Part shown: positions 30,357 through 37,153 of the stretch, one piece after another
Numbering within the stretch: position 1 is the first letter of the stretch
Layout: every line of letters starts with the position of its first letter
Assembly: GCA_003278955.1 (NCBI GenBank)
Contig: QCCB01000013.1
Span: forward strand, 1 to 44,558
Direction of reading: 5' to 3'
DNA length: 44,558 bases
DNA from: Prochlorococcus sp. AG-347-K10
GTDB lineage: Bacteria > Cyanobacteriota > Cyanobacteriia > PCC-6307 > Cyanobiaceae
Notes under the pieces: generated by a model
What the model was told of the DNA's origin: nothing
Databases searched by the model: none
The model's input: the letters and a program-made list of their open reading frames with translations, nothing else
Position numbers and translations under genes: made by a program

Positions 30357-31601
30357 TCAATTCATTTTGCTGAAAGCAAGGCAAACATTGTGACCACCAA
30401 AGCCGAAAGAATTAGAGAGAGCAACTCCTACTTGAGCATCTCTCGCATTATTTGGCACATAATCAAGATCACATTCAGGATCTGGATTGACGTAGTTAAT
30501 TGTAGGAGGGATAAAATTATGTGTCAAAGAAAGTATACAAGCCACAGCTTCTATACCTCCTGAGCCTCCTAGGAGATGACCAGTCATCGACTTAGTAGAG
30601 CTTACAGGAATGAGGTAAGATCTGTCTCTAAAAATAGATTTAATTGCAGAAGTTTCATTTTTATCATTGGCTGATGTACTTGTTCCATGAGCATTTATGT
30701 AATCAACTTTTTCAAGGCTAAGACGAGCGTCTTCAATTGCTAATTTGATAGCTTCGGCGCCTCCAACCCCGCCTGGAGATGGAGCAGTAATATGATGAGC
30801 ATCACATGTTGTTCCATATCCAACTATTTCTGCATAAATTCTCGCATTCCTTTTTTGTGCATTTTCTAAAGTTTCTAAAACAAGAATTCCAGATCCTTCT
30901 CCAATAACAAATCCATCTCTTTCTGCATCAAAAGGTCTGCTAGCAGTTTGAGGGCTTTCATTTCTGGAAGAAAGAGCTTTGGCACTGGCAAAACCAGCTA
31001 CTCCTAGAGGGGTAATACTTGCTTCTGCTCCTCCACAGATCATTGCATCTGCTTTTCCAAGTTGCAGTAATCTAAATGAATCACCTATTGCATTTGAACC
31101 GGCAGCGCAAGCGGTGGAAACAGAGGAACTTGGTCCTTTTGCACCCAGAGCGATTGCAGCCAATCCAGTGGCCATGTTTGGAATCATCATTGGGACTGTA
31201 AATGGACTTACTCTTTTAGGCCCTTTATGACTCAATATTTGAGCTTGACTTTCCATAGTTAGTAAGCCTCCAACACCAGAACCAATAATCACTCCAATCC
31301 TTGATGCATTAGTTTCAGTAATTTCAAGTCCAGAATCATTAAAGGCTTGCTTTGCAGCAATAACTCCAAACTGGGAAAAACGATCCCATCTTTTGGATTC
31401 TTTAGCTTCAATAAATTTTTCAGATTGAAGATTTTTTACTTCTGCAGCAAATTTGCAGGGATGTTGTTCAGGATCAAAGAGAGTAATATTTGAGACTCCA
31501 TTAGTACCTGTTTGAAGACCGACTAAATATTCATCAATGTTATTACCAATTGGAGTTACTGCTCCGATACCAGTAATAACTACTCGATGGAAATTTGGCA
31601 T
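30357..31601 (-). CDS. fabF: 3-oxoacyl-ACP synthase II (FabF)
   Basis: FabF condenses acyl-ACP with malonyl-ACP in fatty-acid elongation. The 414-residue thiolase-fold enzyme has the nucleophile Cys165 in STACAAGSN, His305 in NAHGTST and His342 in SMTGHLLGG, the C-H-H triad of the family, plus the C-terminal NSFGFGGHN loop. It starts 8 bases after the acpP stop, the arrangement widely seen in bacteria, and is followed by tktA after 43 bases. Confidence 0.97.
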   Translation of the reverse strand: MPNFHRVVITGIGAVTPIGNNIDEYLVGLQTGTNGVSNITLFDPEQHPCKFAAEVKNLQSEKFIEAKESKRWDRFSQFGVIAAKQAFNDSGLEITETNASRIGVIIGSGVGGLLTMESQAQILSHKGPKRVSPFTVPMMIPNMATGLAAIALGAKGPSSSVSTACAAGSNAIGDSFRLLQLGKADAMICGGAEASITPLGVAGFASAKALSSRNESPQTASRPFDAERDGFVIGEGSGILVLETLENAQKRNARIYAEIVGYGTTCDAHHITAPSPGGVGGAEAIKLAIEDARLSLEKVDYINAHGTSTSANDKNETSAIKSIFRDRSYLIPVSSTKSMTGHLLGGSGGIEAVACILSLTHNFIPPTINYVNPDPECDLDYVPNNARDAQVGVALSNSFGFGGHNVCLAFSKMN

Positions 31602-31609
31602 TCTTTAAA

Positions 31610-31849
31610 TTAACCTTTTTTTTCTTCGATGAATTTTACTGCATCGCCAACAGTTGCGATTCCTTCAGCTGCTTCATCAGGAATTTCAATATCAAATGCT
31701 TCTTCTAAAGCCATTACGAGTTCAACAGTATCTAGAGAATCTGCACCTAAATCATTTTGGAAATTTGAATCTGATTTTACTTCTCCTGCTTCAACGCTTA
31801 ATTGCTCGGAAACAATAGAACAGACTTTTTCAAGGATTTCTTGTGACAT
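31610..31849 (-). CDS. acpP: Acyl carrier protein
   Basis: A 79-residue acidic four-helix protein that carries growing acyl chains. The phosphopantetheine attachment site is Ser38 in [16 protein letters not shown]. It is the first gene of acpP-fabF-tktA and is divergent from psaC across 133 bases. Confidence 0.98.
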   Translation of the reverse strand: MSQEILEKVCSIVSEQLSVEAGEVKSDSNFQNDLGADSLDTVELVMALEEAFDIEIPDEAAEGIATVGDAVKFIEEKKG

Positions 31850-31940
31850 AGTTTATGGAATTTACTAATTATCTTTATGATTTTATGCCCTAGAGTTAAC
31901 AAGAGTGAAGCATATCTTAATTTTTTTAATTTCTTTGTAA

Positions 31941-32228
<288 letters not shown>

Positions 32229-32286
32229 TTTTTATAGTGCAGTTTTAAGAGAGTCCATGTTTTAGTAAATACGCATTTTATTTCAA

Positions 32287-32292
32287 TATAAT
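32287..32292 (+). promoter_or_regulatory. Predicted -10 element for glmS
   Basis: TATAAT lies only 16 bases before the glmS ATG, so a start at about 32299 would leave a leader of about 10 bases. No glmS ribozyme could fit or is seen; the psaC-glmS gap is 80 bases. Confidence 0.4.
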
Positions 32293-32308
32293 TGAAAAAA
32301 AAATTCGT

Positions 32309-34204
32309 ATGTGTGGAATAGTTGCTGTAACTGGATATAAAAAAGCTTTACCATTATTAATAAATGGTTTAGAAAAACTTGAATATAGAGGTTATGATTC
32401 TGCAGGTATTGCAATAATAAATTCCGAAACTAATTCTATTTCTTGTAATAAAGCAGAAGGAAAACTCAAGAATTTAATAAGTATTCTTAATGATAATAAT
32501 ATTCCTGGAACCGTAGGTATAGGTCATACCAGATGGGCAACTCATGGCAAGCCTGAGGTTAAAAATGCACATCCTCATACAGATAGTTCAGGAAATATAG
32601 CAGTCGTTCAAAATGGCATTATTGAAAATTTCCAAAATTTAAAAAATAAATTAGAGGAAGAGGGTATTATTTTTAATTCTGATACAGATACCGAGGTAAT
32701 TCCTCATCTAATTCAGAGAGAGTTAAACACATTAAGTAAACTTAATCTTGAGAATAATGGTTCAACATTATTAGTAGCTGTGAGAAATGTAATATCTGAT
32801 TTAGAAGGATCTTATGCTTTAGCAGTTTTATGGTCTGGTGCTCCAACCTCTTTGGTAGTTGCAAGAAGACAAGCCCCCTTGATTATTGGTTTGGGTGAAG
32901 GAGAATTTATTTGTGCTAGTGATACTCCAGCCATTGCAAACTTTACGAATATTATTTTGCCCATGGAAGATGAAGAAATAGCTTTGTTGACTCCCCTTGG
33001 AATTGAAATATATGACTCAAACAACGATAGACAATATCGAAATCCAGTTTCTTTAAAAGTCTCAGAGCAAATAATGGATAAGATGAATTTCAAACATTAC
33101 ATGTTAAAAGAGATATATGATCAGCCACAGACTGCAAGAAACTGGTTGGAAAATTATTTAATTAAGAACTTAGATAATGGAGAATATCAGATCAACTATC
33201 CATTTGATATAGAGTTTTTTGAATCAATAGAGAGAATTGAAATTATTGCTTGCGGCACAAGTAAACATGCTGCAATGGTGGGCAGTTTTTTATTAGAACA
33301 ATTTTCAGGTATCCCTACAAATGTTTTTTATGCAAGCGAATTTCGATATTCACCCCCACCACTTTTGCCAAATACATTAACTATTGGAGTCACTCAATCT
33401 GGAGAAACTGCTGATACAATCGCGGCTATTGATATGGAAATCAAAAGACGTTCTTCAATTGAGGATGAAAAATTTAAACCGAATCTTATTGCAATAACAA
33501 ATAGAAAAGAGAGTTCCATAGGAAGGCAGGTCTCAAATGTAATTGATATCTGTGCAGGAATAGAAGTTGGAGTCGCTGCAACAAAAACCTTTTTGGCTCA
33601 ATTACTTTCTTTTTATGGATTAGCCATAAAATTTGCTCAAATTAAAGGCAGTCAAAGTTCTGATGAAATAGGTAAATTAATAAATGAACTCATAAAAGTT
33701 CCGCTATTACTGGAAGATCTATTAGAGAAACATAATAAACCTTCAGAAAAGCTAGCACATGACTTTTTTAATATTAAAGATGTTATTTTTTTAGGAAGAG
33801 GAATAAATTATCCTATCGCCCTTGAAGGAGCGTTAAAACTTAAAGAAATTAGTTATATCCATGCAGCTGGATATCCTGCTGGTGAAATGAAACATGGTCC
33901 AATAGCTTTATTAGATAAAAAAGTACCTGTAATTTCAATTGCCTCTCCTGGTGAGGTTTTTGATAAAGTTATCAGTAATGCTCAAGAAGCAAAAGCTAGA
34001 GATTCATATTTGATTGGGATTGCGCCTGAATGTAATGGAACTGAAATCTTTGATTATTTAATGAAAGTTCCTTCCTCTAATGAATGGATTTCACCTTTAC
34101 TTAATATATTGCCTTTACAATTATTGAGTTACCATATCGCAGCACATAGGGGACTTGACGTGGATCAACCAAGAAATTTAGCTAAAAGTGTAACTGTAGA
34201 ATGA
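32309..34204 (+). CDS. glmS: Glutamine-fructose-6-phosphate aminotransferase
   Basis: GlmS makes glucosamine-6-phosphate from fructose-6-phosphate and glutamine, the first step towards UDP-GlcNAc for peptidoglycan and lipid A. The 631-residue protein begins M-C-G-I-V, giving the N-terminal nucleophile Cys2 after Met removal, followed by LEYRGYDSAG, GHTRWATHG and the NGIIEN loop of the glutaminase domain. Two SIS sugar-isomerase domains follow (CGTSKHAAMVG and FLGRGINYPIALEGALKLKE), and the C-terminus DQPRNLAKSVTVE is intact. It converges on rimM with 30 bases between. Confidence 0.98.
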   Translation: MCGIVAVTGYKKALPLLINGLEKLEYRGYDSAGIAIINSETNSISCNKAEGKLKNLISILNDNNIPGTVGIGHTRWATHGKPEVKNAHPHTDSSGNIAVVQNGIIENFQNLKNKLEEEGIIFNSDTDTEVIPHLIQRELNTLSKLNLENNGSTLLVAVRNVISDLEGSYALAVLWSGAPTSLVVARRQAPLIIGLGEGEFICASDTPAIANFTNIILPMEDEEIALLTPLGIEIYDSNNDRQYRNPVSLKVSEQIMDKMNFKHYMLKEIYDQPQTARNWLENYLIKNLDNGEYQINYPFDIEFFESIERIEIIACGTSKHAAMVGSFLLEQFSGIPTNVFYASEFRYSPPPLLPNTLTIGVTQSGETADTIAAIDMEIKRRSSIEDEKFKPNLIAITNRKESSIGRQVSNVIDICAGIEVGVAATKTFLAQLLSFYGLAIKFAQIKGSQSSDEIGKLINELIKVPLLLEDLLEKHNKPSEKLAHDFFNIKDVIFLGRGINYPIALEGALKLKEISYIHAAGYPAGEMKHGPIALLDKKVPVISIASPGEVFDKVISNAQEAKARDSYLIGIAPECNGTEIFDYLMKVPSSNEWISPLLNILPLQLLSYHIAAHRGLDVDQPRNLAKSVTVE

Positions 34205-34234
34205 TGAGTTTCTTATAAATTTTTATTTTTTAAT

Positions 34235-34774
34235 TTATAGCTCTAAAAGTCCATTTGGAGGATTGATGATTAGAAAATTATTTTTTAGATCTACTAATGG
34301 GACTATTTCTTTAACAAATGGTATGAGAACTGTTTTTTGATTATTAAATAGTTCGATAACAAGTAAATTATTCTTTTCATTTTCTAAATTGATAACTTTT
34401 CCAATTGTATTTAATTCATCATTTTCCATAGTCTTGACCTCGAGATTTACAAGTTCTAACAAGTGGAATTCTTCCTTTTTTAATTTTGGTAGTGAATCCG
34501 TTTTTACAAGAATTTTAAATTTTTTCAGTTCCTCTGCATGATTTCTTGTATTTATTCCTTGGAACTTTACTATGAAGGTTTCTTTGCCAAGCTGTTTGAA
34601 ACCAGATATAAGTTCTATTTTTGAAGGAGGTTCATTTTCTTTTTGTAACCATCTAATTCCCGGTTTTAAAAATCTTTCTTCAAAATCACTTAGAGATTTA
34701 ACCTTAACCTGTCCATTAATTCCATGACATGATGTTATCAATCCAACAGTCAACCATTCATTTTTATTTATCAT
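34235..34774 (-). CDS. rimM: Ribosome maturation factor RimM
   Basis: RimM assists late assembly of the 30S head by binding S19. The 179-residue protein has the N-terminal barrel with [22 protein letters not shown] (about 10-31) and the PRC-barrel domain with [10 protein letters not shown] (about 104-113) and the closing [30 protein letters not shown]. Its start codon is only 24 bases from that of the divergent ndhS, so the two promoters must reach into each other's genes. It is the gene next to rnc, but on the same strand and separated from it by ndhS. Confidence 0.92.
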   Translation of the reverse strand: MINKNEWLTVGLITSCHGINGQVKVKSLSDFEERFLKPGIRWLQKENEPPSKIELISGFKQLGKETFIVKFQGINTRNHAEELKKFKILVKTDSLPKLKKEEFHLLELVNLEVKTMENDELNTIGKVINLENEKNNLLVIELFNNQKTVLIPFVKEIVPLVDLKNNFLIINPPNGLLEL

Positions 34775-34798
34775 ATATTGTATTAGAAAGAGTGTTTT

Positions 34799-34984
34799 AT
34801 GGAATTATCTACTAAACCTATACTCCCTGGAGCTTTTGTTGTTGTAAAAGACACCAATTCTATCTATAGAGGATATAAAGGGTTTGTACAAAGAGTTACA
34901 AAAAAAAGAGCAGCGGTTCTATTTGAGGGAGGTAATTGGGATAAACTCATAACTTTTCAGCTAAACAATTTAGAAATAGTATAA
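34799..34984 (+). CDS. ndhS: NDH-1 subunit NdhS (DUF3252, SH3-like)
   Basis: A 61-residue protein with the segment [28 protein letters not shown], which I recognise as the DUF3252/NdhS family. NdhS is a small SH3-like peripheral subunit of the cyanobacterial and plastid NDH-1 complex that helps dock ferredoxin for cyclic electron flow (known biology). Here the N-terminus is short. It sits alone on the + strand between rimM and rnc; 3 bases separate its stop from the end of rnc, which runs the other way. The family call is from memory of homologues. Confidence 0.8.
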   Translation: MELSTKPILPGAFVVVKDTNSIYRGYKGFVQRVTKKRAAVLFEGGNWDKLITFQLNNLEIV

Positions 34985-34987
34985 AAA

Positions 34988-35737
34988 TTAGATCTTATCT
35001 GTAGCAATTAATTTTTCTATCAAAACTCTAGCTGCATTTGTTTCTGCTTGTTTATGGGACTTGCCGAATGCAGAGGATTCTTTTATTCCTTTTATAAATA
35101 TGTCGCAAGAAAATCTTTCAGGGTCCCCATTTTTCTTTGAGACTTCAATTATTTTATAGACTGGCAAATCAAAAGCTTTACTTTGACACCACTCTTGCAA
35201 TACTGTTTTAGATTTGAATTTATATGGAGCTTTTAAAAATATTTTTGAATCTTCTTCCCAAATATCATCTAACCAAAGATTTACTTCTTGAATGGAATTA
35301 AAGCACTTGTAAAGAGCACCGATTAAGGCTTCTGTAGCTTCACCAATAATAGTATTTTTTGAATTTTCATCACCAAGAGCTTTAGGCCCTTTAATTATCA
35401 ATTTTTCTATATCAATGTTTTTCCCTAATTTAGTTAACCATTCATCACTTACAATTTGTGCTCTTAGCTCTGATCTTTCCCCAACATTCATTTGAGGATA
35501 TTTTTTTTCAATAAAATTAGAAGCTGCCAATCTTAGGACTGCGTCTCCGAAAAATTCTAGTTTTTCATAATTTAATATTTTGTCCTCCGAGGAGTGGATA
35601 AATGCTTGATTAAAATCTTGAATAATTGAAATATTTTGATTTCTAACTATTTCAGAAAATCTTTTTGATTTAATATTTAAAGAATTTAAAAAAGTAGTTA
35701 TTTGATTAATCCTTTTTGCGTTAATTATTTTTGTCAT
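34988..35737 (-). CDS. rnc: Ribonuclease III
   Basis: RNase III cleaves double-stranded RNA and processes rRNA precursors. The 249-residue protein has the endonuclease domain with YEKLEFFGDAVLRL, where Glu61 and Asp65 are the first two metal ligands, and IGEATEALIGALY, where Glu136 is present but position 133, usually Asp, is Glu. A double-stranded RNA-binding domain follows (about 177-247: KTVLQEWCQSK, then AFGKSHKQAETNAARVLIEKL). It starts about 25 bases downstream of the 3' end of rnpB on the same strand, with no visible terminator between, so the two may share a transcript. Confidence 0.95.
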   Translation of the reverse strand: MTKIINAKRINQITTFLNSLNIKSKRFSEIVRNQNISIIQDFNQAFIHSSEDKILNYEKLEFFGDAVLRLAASNFIEKKYPQMNVGERSELRAQIVSDEWLTKLGKNIDIEKLIIKGPKALGDENSKNTIIGEATEALIGALYKCFNSIQEVNLWLDDIWEEDSKIFLKAPYKFKSKTVLQEWCQSKAFDLPVYKIIEVSKKNGDPERFSCDIFIKGIKESSAFGKSHKQAETNAARVLIEKLIATDKI

Positions 35738-35761
35738 CTGATTTTAATAATCACAACAATT

Positions 35762-36146
35762 TAGAAAGCAGGTCATAAGCCGGGTTCTGTTCATCTTAAT
35801 TAATAAGATGGGCAATCATCTATCTAGAACTGGAATTACTTCACAGTCTCAAGCGGCGCTTATAAGTAGATTGTGGAATGGTCATAAATCTACTAAGCCT
35901 TGCTCCCAGCCGGGGTTTACCTAGCCAACACTTCTCAATGTTGCTGGTGCGCTCTTACCACACCCTTGCACCCTTGCCATACATGAAAGTATTAGGCGGT
36001 ATGTTTCTGTGGCACTATCCTCACGGTTGCCCGCACTGGGAATTACCCAGCAAGCCTGACCATGTGGGAGCCCGGACTTTCCTCAAGAAAGTTTTATTTT
36101 GTTTCCAAAATAAAACTTTCTTGCGATTGCCTCTCCTGCTTTCATT
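35762..36146 (-). ncRNA. rnpB: RNase P RNA
   Basis: The catalytic RNA of RNase P, which removes 5' leaders from tRNA precursors. On the minus strand the conserved elements appear in order: GAGGAAAGTCCGGGCTC, ACAGAAACATACCGCC, GGTAAGAGCGCACC, the GGGAGCAAGG segment and AACAGAACCCGGCTTATGACC near the 3' end. P1 pairs GAAAGCAGG (36143-36135) with CCTGCTTTC (35772-35764), fixing both ends within a few bases. P3 is a perfect 15-pair hairpin with a GAAA loop (36087-36120). The P15-P16 loop (35873-35886) lacks the GGU that pairs with tRNA CCA in E. coli, as known for cyanobacteria. ORFs read through this stretch are spurious. Confidence 0.96.
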
Positions 36147-36149
36147 TAG

Positions 36150-36155
36150 CATAAT
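36150..36155. promoter_or_regulatory. Symmetric -10 element between rnpB and tRNA-Arg
   Basis: The 9-base sequence GCATAATGC (36149-36157) is an inverted repeat around one base. Read on + it gives CATAAT, well placed to start the tRNA-Arg precursor near 36162; read on - it gives CATTAT, which would start RNA near 36144, exactly where P1 of rnpB begins. Only 35 bases separate the two RNA genes, so promoters must overlap. Confidence 0.45.
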
Positions 36156-36181
36156 GCTTAATACTCCAAAAATCATCTATT

Positions 36182-36255
<74 letters not shown>

Positions 36256-36333
36256 TAAAAATAAAAAACTATATGTAGTATGTGTGCAAAACTGCTACTC
36301 TCTAGCTAGCGTATAGTTAGTAGTAAATCTTTT

Positions 36334-36666
36334 ATGGCTAAGTTGCATGATATGCGTTTAAAGCTCCTAATTCAACAAGAGCATGAGCGCATTTCTAAAT
36401 CTCAACCTAATGATTTAGATCTTTCAATAGTTCAAGCAAGATGTCTTTGCTGGCTTGCTCTATTGGCGGAAGCTCATGAAGATCAAGCAAATGATGCAGA
36501 AAAAAGAGGCGATGCCGAGCAAGCAATGGGATGGTTTGCTGATTCTATGAGACTAAGAGATGTTATTAATTTGGTTACTAGTATTGAGATACCGTTACCA
36601 GATAGTCCAGATTCACTAGATGAAAATGACGAATTATTGGATGGCCCTACAATTTTGCCCAAATAG
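36334..36666 (+). CDS. Conserved hypothetical protein, helical
   Basis: A 110-residue acidic protein that I cannot name. Its first 75 residues look fully helical (MRLKLLIQQEHERI, then ARCLCWLALLAEAHEDQANDAEKRGDAEQAMGWFADSMRLRDVINLV), much like a pair of TPR-type helices, and the tail is rich in Asp, Glu and Pro. No signal peptide or membrane helix is seen. It is 78 bases downstream of tRNA-Arg and 31 bases upstream of the next hypothetical gene, on the same strand. A gene is supported by ATG, codon pattern and length; its function is unknown. Confidence 0.68.
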   Translation: MAKLHDMRLKLLIQQEHERISKSQPNDLDLSIVQARCLCWLALLAEAHEDQANDAEKRGDAEQAMGWFADSMRLRDVINLVTSIEIPLPDSPDSLDENDELLDGPTILPK

Positions 36667-36697
36667 TGAGATGATATAGAAAGAATTATTTTTTCTT

Positions 36698-37153
36698 TTG
36701 ACTGAAGAACCATGTCAATGCTCTGATTGTCAGAGATTTTATAAAGAGCATGATCGTCTAATTAGAGAATTTCCTACTTTTAAACAGCAGCAAGAATTGA
36801 ATTGGGCATCTATTCAATCGTTCCGAACTCTTTGTACTAAGGTTACTGATGATTTGCAGAGAGAATTATCTGAAAGAGAATCAAATGAAGATACCAGTAC
36901 AAAAGAAAAACATATTTCTGATACAGAAATTACTGAAGCTTTAGATGAACTGGAAAGTGTCAATGCCTATTTATATTCAATTGAAGCGTTAATGGAAAGA
37001 ATATTTGATACAAAAATTTCAAACAATATTGAATCAAAATTTAAAGAAATTGCAAATGAATTAGCTCCAGACCCATTAAATATGGATAGATTGATTTTGA
37101 ATAGATTATTTCATCAAACCCCAGATTCACCAGATAAGAAAAATATTAATTAG
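36698..37153 (+). CDS. Conserved hypothetical protein with N-terminal Cys cluster
   Basis: A 151-residue acidic protein starting with TTG at 36698. Residues 6-11 read C-Q-C-S-D-C, a small cluster that could bind a metal, followed by a long, charged, mostly helical stretch (KEHDRLIREF, TKVTDDLQRELSERES, ALDELESVNAYLYSIEALMERIFD), so a coiled coil is likely. I recognise no family. It is on the same strand as the previous hypothetical gene, and its final 8 bases overlap the end of glgP on the other strand. An ATG at 36711 is out of frame, so TTG is the only convincing start. Confidence 0.62.
   Translation: MTEEPCQCSDCQRFYKEHDRLIREFPTFKQQQELNWASIQSFRTLCTKVTDDLQRELSERESNEDTSTKEKHISDTEITEALDELESVNAYLYSIEALMERIFDTKISNNIESKFKEIANELAPDPLNMDRLILNRLFHQTPDSPDKKNIN

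Noticed and set aside
30333..30563. Plus-strand open frame at the tktA-fabF junction
   Set aside because: It lies mostly antisense to fabF and shows no family features.
31629..31868. Open frame on + opposite acpP
   Set aside because: It mirrors the acyl carrier protein gene almost exactly, and results from its codon pattern.
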